In this document: piece after piece, positions 38,925-47,582 of the stretch
Position numbering within the stretch: position 1 is the stretch's first letter
Layout of the letters: each line of letters begins with the position of its first letter
NCBI RefSeq assembly: GCF_024834055.1
Contig: NZ_JANUXZ010000003.1
Location: 62,001 to 126,000 of the forward strand
DNA from: Corynebacterium sp. ES2730-CONJ
Lineage (GTDB): Bacteria; Actinomycetota; Actinomycetes; Mycobacteriales; Mycobacteriaceae
Direction: 5' to 3'
DNA: 64,000 bases
Position numbers and translations under genes: made by a program
The notes under the pieces: model-generated
What the model was told of the DNA's origin: nothing
What the model saw: the letters and a program-made list of their open reading frames with translations, nothing else
Databases searched by the model: none

Positions 38925-39755
38925 ATGTTACGCCAACACGTCGTCGCCCTGGGCACCGCTGCCATCGTGGGAACGTCTACCATGTCTGTAGCTCATGCAG
39001 AGACCCTCGTTCTCGATCGAGGCCATGTTGACTTCCTGCACCTCCAACAGGACAAGGATCAACTCAAGCTCAACGTCAAAGAAGACGTGACCGGCGTCGG
39101 TGTTATCCGTGAGGCCGATGAGGTTGTTTTTAAAGTCAACGAAAAAGCCTGGATAGAGGCCAAAAAATTTGAGAAGTTTTCCACTAATCCCGTTGGAGCC
39201 AATGCCGCGTATCTGCCACAATCTCAACGGCAAGAAACACTGTGGCCTGGCTGGGACGCCCCTTTGAAAAACAAGAAGCTACCTGTCGACTTCAACTTTC
39301 TCGAAGTCAGTGGTCCTGGTTCGATCTATATTTTTAAAACCGATGGAACAAATGGTGATGGACTTTTAAATGTTCGCCCGGTACTCAACGGTGGGCAGCT
39401 CAAGCTGGAGACCGGTTCTCATCTGATCACTCAACCAGCCCATAGCCACGTTCATTGGATCTTCACCGAGCCTGGAACCTACACCATGAAAGTGTCGGCT
39501 CAGCAGGGTCAGCTCATCTCCAACCAGGCTACATACACCTGGGAGGTCGTAGAATCGCCGTTAAAGCCTGAGGCACCGAGTGCGCCTAGTACGACACAAC
39601 GTCCAGCCGAACCTGACTCTCCCGCCCCTTCGCAACCTACTGAAAAGAGCGGCCTTAGCGTTGGGGCCATTGTAGGAATTGTGATAGCTATTATCGCTGC
39701 TCTCGGTGGGCTGATTGCAGCGGCTCTCAACGGAGGATTACTTCCGCGCTTCTAA
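38925..39755 (+). CDS. Surface-anchored protein with one anchored-repeat module
   Basis: The 276-residue precursor has a signal peptide (AHA-ET, residue 25). A single compact module spans about 26-208 with the motif set RGHVDFLHL, LPQSQ, LWPGWD, GPGSIYIF and HSHVHWIFTEPGTY. A short Pro/Ser stalk follows, then a C-terminal membrane helix (about 243-270). It is the shortest member of the set, so it defines the module limits well. ACAAGGAG precedes the ATG. Confidence 0.85.
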   Translation: MLRQHVVALGTAAIVGTSTMSVAHAETLVLDRGHVDFLHLQQDKDQLKLNVKEDVTGVGVIREADEVVFKVNEKAWIEAKKFEKFSTNPVGANAAYLPQSQRQETLWPGWDAPLKNKKLPVDFNFLEVSGPGSIYIFKTDGTNGDGLLNVRPVLNGGQLKLETGSHLITQPAHSHVHWIFTEPGTYTMKVSAQQGQLISNQATYTWEVVESPLKPEAPSAPSTTQRPAEPDSPAPSQPTEKSGLSVGAIVGIVIAIIAALGGLIAAALNGGLLPRF

Positions 39756-39773
39756 GAGGGCACCATCGTTAAG

Positions 39774-39802
39774 ATCCCGACACTCTACGTGAGTGTCGGG
39801 AT
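39774..39802 (+). terminator. Stem-loop between the second and third surface genes
   Basis: A perfect 12-bp stem (39774-39785 with 39791-39802) around a 5-base loop; a run of six T follows about 17 bases later. Confidence 0.75.
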
Positions 39803-39848
39803 TCCCGCACCCTGCGATTTTTTCGTTTCTCAATTTTGTGAAGGTCTC

Positions 39849-41519
39849 ATGTCTCAGATTGCTACGCGCCGATTAGCTGCACTACTAGGCAGCATCCTTA
39901 TTTCGGTTATTCTCATAACCGCCCCAGCCCAAGCTCAGGGAATTGAATTGAGCAGCGGGCACGTGGATCTTTTCACTGTTCGAGCTCAAGACGGTGGACT
40001 TGATTTGGCGGTAAAAGAAGACATCACTGGCACTGGGGTGATCAGACGAGCAGAAGACATCACCCTGATTGTCGGCGAGAATGCTTATTCTCAAGAAACA
40101 GCACGGGTGTCGGAAATCGGACAAGCCAGTTATTTTCTCCCACAATCACAGCAGCCCGGAATTCTATGGCCTGGATGGGACACCCTGGGAGTGCGGACCG
40201 GTGGGTTTTCTGAGATAACTCTTACCTTCGAATCAGTTTCGGGCCCAGGGTCGGTCTATCTCTTCGAAGATCGCATCGGCGGGGAACTAGCTGCTGTGAC
40301 CAGTGACGGCGGCTTCGAGCTCACCTCAGGTAGTACTGTTGACCAACGCTACCCAGCGCATCGCCACGTCAATTGGGCATTCACCCAAGCAGGCAGTTAC
40401 CAATTCGAAGTCGTGGCCAGCGGCAACGGGGTCAGTTCAAACCGCGCTCTCTATACGTGGAAAGTGGGGGACACCGCTGCCCTCGGGCGCTCGCAGGACG
40501 ATAGCTCAGATCTTACCCATCAAGACAACAGCCGCACTCCATCACCCTCGCGCAACCAAAGTGCCCCTATACAGCAGCAATCCCGACCTCAGCCAGCACG
40601 CCCCCAAATCCAATCGGTGCCTGCACCTTTAGCGCCGCAGGCTCACGTACCTCAACCCGGGACGTGCGAACCCACGGTGATTCCGCAGATTAAAGATGAC
40701 ACCACCTCTCCAGCTCGCTGGGTGAATTTCAATGACCTGCAGTTTCACTTGGGGTCAGCGGCTATTAAAGATCTACCTCTTAGTATAGGCCCCGTACCGC
40801 GAGGAAAAGTTTGGATGATCGGATCCACCCAGGAGCCCCATGTCCCATGGGTGGGTTCGAATAACCAACATCCCACCATGCTGGAGCATACTCAAGGATC
40901 CGTGGTGTGGGAACTTGTAGGCTTCCGCGGTCCTGGCCCCATGGTGGTCTACAGCCAGGGATCACTCGGCACCGTGGTGGGGGAAGAATGGTTTAGAGGA
41001 GCGAATAACCAGGCGTCTGGGGTACACGAAATTCCGCGCAATTCCCATGTCCATCCCAACTGGGTATTTGGAGCCCCTGGTACCTACTATGTGTCGATCC
41101 GGCAATCAGTGACCTTGACTACGGGGGAGCAAGCACAAGGTACAGGTACTCTTGTCTTCAATGTAGGTCATGGTGATCAGTCGGGGCATTTTGACATAGG
41201 AAGTGTGATCAACCCCGCAGGCGGGCAGTGCGATCCGGGGATCTCTCAAGCGCAAGCAATCGCGCCCGTGCCCCAAGCGCCAGCGATACCAAGTGACGTA
41301 TCCAATGGTGCACCAGGGGAGACTGGAAATATTCCAGATTATTTCGGCGAGGTCCAACACCAGAACGCCGCAGAGAGCAAATCCTTGGCAGAAAAAATCA
41401 TCGGGGTACTCCCGTTCGTCATTTTCGGCCTCGGTCTTTTCGTATTGGGTGCCGGCAGCACCGTATTGATCAATGCAATGATGAGGTCACGTGCACGATC
41501 GGCGGTAGCACCGAAATGA
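39849..41519 (+). CDS. Surface-anchored protein with two anchored-repeat modules
   Basis: The precursor of about 556 residues has a signal peptide (APAQAQG, about residue 30). A typical module (about 31-210: SGHVDLFTV, LWPGWD, GPGSVYLFED, HRHVNWAFTQAG) is followed by a Gln/Pro/Ser-rich linker (about 211-280). A second module lacks the first His-Asp pair but keeps HVHPNWVFGAPG. A membrane helix at about 525-548 and a short basic tail end the protein. ATG at 39849 has GAAGG upstream; a longer frame from 39789 covers the preceding stem-loop and is unlikely. It overlaps the binding-protein gene by 4 bp. Confidence 0.85.
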   Translation: MSQIATRRLAALLGSILISVILITAPAQAQGIELSSGHVDLFTVRAQDGGLDLAVKEDITGTGVIRRAEDITLIVGENAYSQETARVSEIGQASYFLPQSQQPGILWPGWDTLGVRTGGFSEITLTFESVSGPGSVYLFEDRIGGELAAVTSDGGFELTSGSTVDQRYPAHRHVNWAFTQAGSYQFEVVASGNGVSSNRALYTWKVGDTAALGRSQDDSSDLTHQDNSRTPSPSRNQSAPIQQQSRPQPARPQIQSVPAPLAPQAHVPQPGTCEPTVIPQIKDDTTSPARWVNFNDLQFHLGSAAIKDLPLSIGPVPRGKVWMIGSTQEPHVPWVGSNNQHPTMLEHTQGSVVWELVGFRGPGPMVVYSQGSLGTVVGEEWFRGANNQASGVHEIPRNSHVHPNWVFGAPGTYYVSIRQSVTLTTGEQAQGTGTLVFNVGHGDQSGHFDIGSVINPAGGQCDPGISQAQAIAPVPQAPAIPSDVSNGAPGETGNIPDYFGEVQHQNAAESKSLAEKIIGVLPFVIFGLGLFVLGAGSTVLINAMMRSRARSAVAPK

Positions 41520-43072
41520 CAAGATTTTCGCGGAACCTTGTTCATACAATACTGGTAGCAATAGCAGGCTCCCTGATGATCACTGGGTGTGCGTCTGATA
41601 ATGCTCAAGTACCCACCACTAACGACTCGACCGTTGATGCCGTATCAACCACACCTATTATCGCGGATCTGGTTTCTCAAGTCGCAGGTGATCGTGCTCG
41701 GGTTATCTCCCTGATGCCCCTCGGCGCCGATCCTCACAATTATGAGCCGGGTTTGCGCAATATTCGCAATATAGCCAACGCTGATATCGTTTTTGCCAAT
41801 GGGCTCCTCCTCGAACAGCACTCTCTCCTGACCACGGCTCAGCACGTCAAACGTGTGGGCGTGCCTTTCGTAGAGCTCGCCGAGCAAGCGCCACGACATG
41901 GCGGGGAATTGCTTCCCCTGGTTGAAAATATTGCCCTTGATACGGTGTGGTTCGGGATGCGCATTGGTGGCCAGGGGCAAGCTCTCGGTGCGAGCCGCAA
42001 TTCCGGCGTAGATATTGCCCTCTCAGCGGCTGAAGGTCCAGGTCACGCAGCAGCCTATATCACTAGTACCTTCGGCACTCCAGAGATCCTATTTAATACC
42101 CGCGATGGAATCGACGCCGCCGATCAAGCTACTTTACCTGTCGACGCCCACACCCATGTGTCCTGGGCGTTTTCAAAGCCGGGATACTACCGGCTGAATT
42201 TTTCTGCCACCCTCAACACCGCTGAGTCTTCCATTCCAGTTGGCACCTCAACGGTGACTTTCGCCGTGGGGGTTGATCCCCACAGCACTCCGGGTATAGC
42301 TCATCCGGTGGTTCTAGATCACGGACATATGGACCTCACCGCTGACCTGGATCAAGCCCGAATGACCATTCGCGGTGATGCCCCGGAAGGGATTCAAACA
42401 GATTATGATTACGACCCCGAGCGTTCGGTCGTGGCTGTCCCATCATCCGTTTTGCAACAAATTCCTGGTGACCCAACCTTCCGTTTCCTAGGAACCGCCG
42501 GCGAAGAAACTTATCTACTGCCACAAGCGGTCTTGGGTAAGCACGTCCACGGGGAGGTTGACCCCCATGTCTGGCACAGTGTCGCCAATGCCATTGCCAT
42601 GGTTCGCGTAATCCAAGACGAATTAACAGCTATAGACCCGGGTGGACGAGATATCTACCGAGACAACGCTGACCGATATGTGGACTCACTCCAGGAGTTA
42701 GACCAATGGATGAGGGCTTCTTTGAGTACAATTTCGCCACACCGACGCCATTTAGTAACCACGCACGACGCCTACGGATATTTAGGCCACGACTATGATC
42801 TCAATATCGCGGGCTTCGTGACCCCTAACCCAGCCGTTGAAGCGAGCCCCCGAGATGTGATCGCCTTAACGCGCACATTGGAGAATTTACAGGTGCCAGC
42901 GGTTTTCCTGGAACCAAAACTAGCTGGCCGCTCAGGTGTACTGACCGAAACCGCTGCCACCTTGGATATCGCTGTGTGCACTATACGTGGCGATACCCTT
43001 GACTCCACCGCGACGAACTATATTGACCTCATGCGGAGCAATGTCGAAGAACTCCGTCGGTGTCTGGGATAG
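41516..43072 (+). CDS. Zn/Mn-type ABC transporter substrate-binding lipoprotein with inserted anchored-repeat module
   Basis: The 518-residue precursor has a lipobox ITGCAS (Cys 25). The binding fold is split. The first lobe carries the metal His in GADPHNYEP (about residue 74). The second lobe carries DPHVWHS (about 350), TTHDAYGYLG (about 417) and EPKLAG (about 465), the remaining expected ligands of an SBP9 cluster. Between them about 220 residues form the surface module in permuted order: GPG and HTHVSWAFSKPG come first, then HGHMDL, FLGTAG and YLLPQ. The insert sits where ZnuA has a His-rich loop. The gene overlaps its upstream neighbour by 4 bp. The metal is probably zinc or manganese. 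Confidence 0.88.
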   Translation: MTRFSRNLVHTILVAIAGSLMITGCASDNAQVPTTNDSTVDAVSTTPIIADLVSQVAGDRARVISLMPLGADPHNYEPGLRNIRNIANADIVFANGLLLEQHSLLTTAQHVKRVGVPFVELAEQAPRHGGELLPLVENIALDTVWFGMRIGGQGQALGASRNSGVDIALSAAEGPGHAAAYITSTFGTPEILFNTRDGIDAADQATLPVDAHTHVSWAFSKPGYYRLNFSATLNTAESSIPVGTSTVTFAVGVDPHSTPGIAHPVVLDHGHMDLTADLDQARMTIRGDAPEGIQTDYDYDPERSVVAVPSSVLQQIPGDPTFRFLGTAGEETYLLPQAVLGKHVHGEVDPHVWHSVANAIAMVRVIQDELTAIDPGGRDIYRDNADRYVDSLQELDQWMRASLSTISPHRRHLVTTHDAYGYLGHDYDLNIAGFVTPNPAVEASPRDVIALTRTLENLQVPAVFLEPKLAGRSGVLTETAATLDIAVCTIRGDTLDSTATNYIDLMRSNVEELRRCLG

Positions 43073-43111
43073 CAAAAATAAGCGCACTTAAAAGTAATTT
43101 AAGGAGAAAAT

Positions 43112-44032
43112 ATGTTCAAAGAGAAGGTTGCTGCACTGACCGCATCACTATGCCTGGGTCTGTGCATCACCCCAAGTATCAGCACTGCCGGCGATCTGAA
43201 CCAAGTTATTAGCGCGGATGAGCCGATTGCACCCGAAGGCGAACTCACCGAGTTCTTCGGTGGGCATGCTGATATCGCTCCGCTGGTGAAAACTGATGGA
43301 TCGGGATTCGATGTACTCATTCGCGATGACAGGCAGGTGCCTCCCGTGTGGCGCAGCGTCGACGATATGATCTTCGTTTTGGATAATAAAGCTGTTCAGC
43401 AAATTCCCGACACTGAAGAATTTGCTTTTATCGGTGCTAAACCTGGCGCAAAGGTATGGGTCGCCCCGCAGGTGGAGGAAGTAGGAGTGCCGTGGTTAGG
43501 GTGGTCTACCCAATCGCCTCTTTTCGTTGATAAAGCAACGCGCGGCATGAATATGACTTTCCTCGGGCACGAGGGTCCTGGAGAATTTACCCTCTTCTTA
43601 CAAAATGGTGGCTTCGAAGCGCCGCAAGTACTCTTTAACTCCGCGCAGCAGAAAGCCCAAAAAATTTGGATCGATCTCAATACCCACACGCATGCAAACT
43701 GGGTATTCACTGAGCCTGGAATCCAGCAGGTAGCACTAAAGTTCAGCACTGAGTTTAATGATGGCAGCACTCACGAGTCGATTAAGACTCTGGTTTTCGC
43801 CGTCGGTGAAGAGGCCGACCTCCCCGCAGCCCAGGCAGTCACATGGGATGGAGAATTCCTTGCTGACGATGACGACACTGTCACGCCTGGCCCCGCGTCA
43901 AGCGCCGAGGGCGAAAGCCAGTGGGTGCTGTGGTCGATCATCGCACTCGTGGCGCTTCTCGTTATCGTGAGCATTATTGCAGTAGTACGACTCGTCCTTG
44001 GCTCTAATAAGAGAGGAGCTGAGCAGAACTAG
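43112..44032 (+). CDS. Surface-anchored protein with one anchored-repeat module, inside the transporter operon
   Basis: The 306-residue precursor has a signal peptide (about residue 26). One module has GGHADIAPL, FAFIGAKPG, VPWLGWST, GPGEFTLFLQNGG and HTHANWVFTEPG. An acidic stalk (DDDDT region) leads to a C-terminal membrane helix (about 271-297). A strong AAGGAG precedes the ATG. Its stop overlaps the GTG of the ATPase gene by one base, so it is made together with the transporter and probably acts with it at the cell surface. Confidence 0.85.
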   Translation: MFKEKVAALTASLCLGLCITPSISTAGDLNQVISADEPIAPEGELTEFFGGHADIAPLVKTDGSGFDVLIRDDRQVPPVWRSVDDMIFVLDNKAVQQIPDTEEFAFIGAKPGAKVWVAPQVEEVGVPWLGWSTQSPLFVDKATRGMNMTFLGHEGPGEFTLFLQNGGFEAPQVLFNSAQQKAQKIWIDLNTHTHANWVFTEPGIQQVALKFSTEFNDGSTHESIKTLVFAVGEEADLPAAQAVTWDGEFLADDDDTVTPGPASSAEGESQWVLWSIIALVALLVIVSIIAVVRLVLGSNKRGAEQN

Positions 44033-44781
44033 TGGAAATTTTGCGCGCCCGCAATCTGGGAGTTCACCTCTCAGGTCGGCGAATCTTTCAAGGCGTGGAT
44101 CTCAGCGTCAATCAAGGAGAATTTCTGGGATTGCTGGGGCCCAACGGGGCCGGCAAAACGACCCTTTTGCGGGCCATTCTAGGACTGGTGCCGTCTACAG
44201 GCACGGTTAGCATAGCCGGGGAAACGCAACTAAAAAAGATGCGGCAGCTCACCGGGTATGTGCCACAACGCCACGAATTTGCGTGGGATTTCCCCATCAG
44301 TATTCGCGATTGCGTGATCAATGGCCGCATTGGGATCAATGGAGTCCTCATAAAAAAACGTGCCGCCGACCGAGCAGCGTGTGACCAGGCACTCAAGCGA
44401 GTAGGCCTCGACGGGCTCGCAGACCGCCCGATTGGCCAACTCTCCGGCGGTCAGCGGCAACGCGTGCTTGTTGCCCGGGCACTGTCTACTCATCCGCGAT
44501 TATTACTTCTCGATGAACCTTTTACTGGCCTCGATATGCCCACCGCGGAGGGGTTGACGCAACTCTTTGTGGAATTAGCCCAGCAAGGAATCTCTATTGT
44601 CATGTGCACCCATGATCTTGGGGAGGCACTTAACTCCTGTTCTCGTCTGGTGCTCTTTCGAGGAGCAATCCGTGCAGATGGAAGCCCTCGAGAGCTGAGT
44701 GACCCGCACGTGTGGATGGATACTTTTCAAGTGGGGGAGACCTCGCCGCTGCTCACCCTGGTAGGAGCCCATATACAATGA
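44032..44781 (+). CDS. Anchored-repeat-type ABC transporter ATP-binding protein
   Basis: The 249-residue ATPase of the zinc/manganese importer type has Walker A GPNGAGKTT, Q-loop YVPQRHEFAWDFPISIRDCV, signature LSGGQRQR, Walker B LLLLDEPFTGLD and H-loop CTHDL. GTG 44032 shares a base with the preceding stop. The gene overlaps the permease gene by 4 bp. Confidence 0.93.
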   Translation: MEILRARNLGVHLSGRRIFQGVDLSVNQGEFLGLLGPNGAGKTTLLRAILGLVPSTGTVSIAGETQLKKMRQLTGYVPQRHEFAWDFPISIRDCVINGRIGINGVLIKKRAADRAACDQALKRVGLDGLADRPIGQLSGGQRQRVLVARALSTHPRLLLLDEPFTGLDMPTAEGLTQLFVELAQQGISIVMCTHDLGEALNSCSRLVLFRGAIRADGSPRELSDPHVWMDTFQVGETSPLLTLVGAHIQ

Positions 44782-45635
44782 TTGATATTTCCTTTGTCGA
44801 CTTCCTCCACGATCTCGCAAACCCCTCTCTAGCATTTTTGCCCCGCGCTTTGCTGATCTCGGTGATATCAGCAATCGTGTGCGCTATTATCGGCACCTTC
44901 GTGGTTCTGCGCGGTATGTCCTTTATCGGTGATGCTGTGGCCCACGCAGTTTTTCCCGGACTGGCCATTGCTTTTGCATTACAGGTATCAGTGCTCGCCG
45001 GGGGTGCGGTAGCGGGAGCGTCGGTTGCTCTGCTCATAGCTGTCTTTTCTCAGCGACGTCGAATTCGAGAGGATGCGGTTATAGGAATCTTCTTCGCTGC
45101 AGCGTTCGCCCTTGGCCTCGTTGTCATCTCGCGAACCGAGGGGTATACAGCGAGCTTGAATAACTTTCTTTTCGGCTCCATTACTGGGGTATCAGACGCC
45201 GATATTGGTTTTGCCGCCATCGCTGGCACGCTTATAATCGCCGCAGTCTTTTTACTTCTTCCCCAATTAACTGCGGTAGCTTTGGACCGTGAGACCGCAC
45301 GCGCTATGAATTTACCGGTATTCTTCCTTGACCTGGTTATCTATATGGCAGTCACAGCTGCGGTGGTGATGAGTGTGCGCACCATCGGTAATATTTTAGT
45401 TCTAGCTCTTTTGATAACCCCCGCCGCCACGGCCCGTCTGCTGAGCGATAACCTGAAGATGACGATGCTCATAGCGGCTCTGGTTGGGGTCATCGGAGCT
45501 ATCGCGGGGATATACCTTTCTTGGGCAATTGATCTGCCTACCGGTGCTACCATCGTGTTGGTACTAACTTCCATTTTCCTTTTCGCTTGGATCTTTAGTC
45601 CCACGCAGGGGCTGATAGGACGCAAAAAATCATGA
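44778..45635 (+). CDS. Anchored-repeat-type ABC transporter permease (ABC-3 family)
   Basis: The protein of about 285 residues has eight or nine membrane segments. Family stretches are VLRGMSFIGDAVAHAVFPGLAI (shown by SFIGDAVAHAVFPG), LFGSITGVSDADIG and VRTIGNILVLALLITPAATA. Such permeases carry zinc or manganese. The ATG at 44778 overlaps the ATPase stop (ATGA). A longer frame from 44712 would overlap the ATPase gene by 70 bp and is unlikely. The next gene again overlaps by 4 bp. Confidence 0.93.
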   Translation: MIDISFVDFLHDLANPSLAFLPRALLISVISAIVCAIIGTFVVLRGMSFIGDAVAHAVFPGLAIAFALQVSVLAGGAVAGASVALLIAVFSQRRRIREDAVIGIFFAAAFALGLVVISRTEGYTASLNNFLFGSITGVSDADIGFAAIAGTLIIAAVFLLLPQLTAVALDRETARAMNLPVFFLDLVIYMAVTAAVVMSVRTIGNILVLALLITPAATARLLSDNLKMTMLIAALVGVIGAIAGIYLSWAIDLPTGATIVLVLTSIFLFAWIFSPTQGLIGRKKS

Positions 45636-46936
45636 GAAAATACGCCCTTGCCTTAAGTGTCAGCTTGGCCTTTATGCCGTTGGGGATGGCAACTGTTGCT
45701 TTTCCACCAGCGGTAGTTGCCGCGGAGGAAAGTAGTGGTATCCAACGCTACTTGGTGCGCGAAAATCACCAAGATATGCACCTTTTCCTCGGTGAGGATC
45801 AACGCATCAACTTTCTCATGCGTGATGATGGATCCTTCGACTCCCGTGGGCTTTCGCCGATGCGGGAAAGCGAAACCGTTTTTATTCTCGTCGGGGACGA
45901 TGCTCGCCTGACATCTGCACGACTGGAACCAGATCTCGGCCCTGACCGCGCAGGGATAACGCCAAACGGTGAGGATGAGATCTGGAATCTTCCTGAGGTG
46001 CAAATAACCACCTGCGGCACCCACGTGCCCTGGGTCGGTTTTTCCACTCTGGGTATAACCAGTGAGCAGCTTGGTGGTGCGACGTCGCTACCTCTGAGCA
46101 TGGATCTCCTCGAAAGCCCGGAAGACGGACGCGTAGTATTTTGGAAGCAACAGAATTCCCTCTTTTCCCAAGCGGATGTATTGCTCGATTCCGCCGACGC
46201 ATCAAAGGTATGGGATTTCCCAGCTCACGCCCACGTTCATAGCGGCATTATCTTTACGCAGCCAGGGATCTATACAACCAAATTCGCCTTTGGTGGCAAT
46301 TTTGCCCATAATCCGGTGATTGCCTCGGATTATACGGTGAACTTTGTGGTGGGTGAGGAGACAATCGATGACCTGATAACCGCTCAGGACTATCAATTCA
46401 TCGAGCAGCAGGTGTACCAACCTCAGAACGACGCCAACTGTGGCCCCAGACAATCTCGTACGGCCAGCTCCATTGGTCAATTGCCCAGGGTGCTGGTCCG
46501 TGAGTTTAAAAAACTCGACTCCGAGGTTGTTAAGCTTGGCAAGTCTTTAGACAACCTAGAACCGCGCCAAAAAAGCACAGAGTCCGAGAGTCCCCAATCT
46601 CTACAGGCACCAGAGTCTCTACAGGCACCAGCGGAAACGTTCGTTCCTGTGCAACCGCGAAGCGCCTCCTCACAGCTGCCTGTGATTGTTAGGCGACAAA
46701 CAACACCGATCCAGCAGTCGCCCTTTAGTCCCGCCTTAAGCGCTCCCCCGGTAGCCTCCTCTCCACCCCCTTCCGTTCCCAATGCGAGCTTGCAACCGGT
46801 GCCTGCTCAAGCGCAGGTTGAGGCTACGAACGCCCGCGAAAATTCGCGAATGGGCGAGGGGGTTGCATTAGGTATCGGGATGATGAGTCTCATTATGGGC
46901 TTCGCCGCTTTCGGCGTCGCTCGGTTTATCAATTAG
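45632..46936 (+). CDS. Divergent surface-anchored repeat protein of the transporter operon
   Basis: The 434-residue precursor has a signal peptide (to about residue 31). A diverged module lacks the GHVD start (it has NHQDMHLFLG) but keeps HVPWVGFST and HAHVHSGIIFTQPG. A long Pro/Gln/Ser stalk (about 270-400) contains a duplicated SLQAPE stretch, and a final membrane helix (about 405-430) ends the protein. It matches the type of ABC-associated repeat protein that closes such operons. It ends 4 bp into the convergent pth1 gene. Confidence 0.83.
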   Translation: MRKYALALSVSLAFMPLGMATVAFPPAVVAAEESSGIQRYLVRENHQDMHLFLGEDQRINFLMRDDGSFDSRGLSPMRESETVFILVGDDARLTSARLEPDLGPDRAGITPNGEDEIWNLPEVQITTCGTHVPWVGFSTLGITSEQLGGATSLPLSMDLLESPEDGRVVFWKQQNSLFSQADVLLDSADASKVWDFPAHAHVHSGIIFTQPGIYTTKFAFGGNFAHNPVIASDYTVNFVVGEETIDDLITAQDYQFIEQQVYQPQNDANCGPRQSRTASSIGQLPRVLVREFKKLDSEVVKLGKSLDNLEPRQKSTESESPQSLQAPESLQAPAETFVPVQPRSASSQLPVIVRRQTTPIQQSPFSPALSAPPVASSPPPSVPNASLQPVPAQAQVEATNARENSRMGEGVALGIGMMSLIMGFAAFGVARFIN

Positions 46937-47547
46937 TGAATCTGATTTTGAGCCCGTGCTAAGCCCGATGTGACTATCAGCTCCGCGGCGCGGGCTGCAG
47001 TATTTATGCTGGCTGAGAGCTCCGTACTTTCAGGTATATCGGAAAGGACATAATTGGCAATATTAGTACCCTTCTGAGGGCGGGAAATTCCCATCCGAAT
47101 GCGGAGGTAATCGCGGGTACCAAGATGGGCTGTGATCGATTTCAGCCCATTGTGACCATTCTCATTACCGCCCAACTTTAGGCGCACTTTAAACTCGGGA
47201 AGATCCAGTTCATCGTGGATAACAATAATATGATCCGCGGCAATATTGAGCGTCTCTGCAACTGCTGCCACACTCTTGCCTGAGTTGTTCATGAACTCAG
47301 TTGAACGGGCGAGAACGCACGGGCTATTATCAATCTCGGCAAATGCTAGTAACACTGGCATTCCTTTGACAGGAGACAGTGTGCGGCCGCTTTCTTTCAG
47401 TAATATATCTAGAGCCCTATAGCCGACGTTATGGCGGGTCTTGGTGTATTGTTCTCCGGGATTTCCCAGACCGATGATCAGCCACTCAGCGGATTGGAGG
47501 GGTATATAGGGTGAGGAAAAGAAAGATGCACATTTCTGCCAAAACAT
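46933..47547 (-). CDS. pth: Peptidyl-tRNA hydrolase (first copy)
   Basis: The enzyme of about 204 residues frees tRNA from stalled peptidyl-tRNA. All catalytic residues are present: Asn in GLGNPG, His in KTRHNVG, Asn in STEFMNNSG, Asp in VIHDELDLP and Asn in NGHNGLKS. It has an N-terminal extension of about 20 residues. A TTG two codons upstream (47553) is possible; ATG 47547 is simpler. It is divergent from the nitronate monooxygenase gene with about 35 bases between. Confidence 0.93.
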   Translation of the reverse strand: MFWQKCASFFSSPYIPLQSAEWLIIGLGNPGEQYTKTRHNVGYRALDILLKESGRTLSPVKGMPVLLAFAEIDNSPCVLARSTEFMNNSGKSVAAVAETLNIAADHIIVIHDELDLPEFKVRLKLGGNENGHNGLKSITAHLGTRDYLRIRMGISRPQKGTNIANYVLSDIPESTELSASINTAARAAELIVTSGLARAQNQIH

Positions 47548-47582
47548 AGACAAATAGTCTCATATTCTCAAGGATGGTGCAC

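Noticed and set aside
46580..46635. CRISPR-like short repeat
   Set aside because: Only two copies of a 15-16 base unit occur, in frame within a Pro/Gln-rich stalk. This is a coding repeat.
36367..46936. Sortase-anchored adhesins or pili
   Set aside because: The proteins have signal peptides and C-terminal helices, but no LPXTG-like motif, and no sortase gene is nearby.
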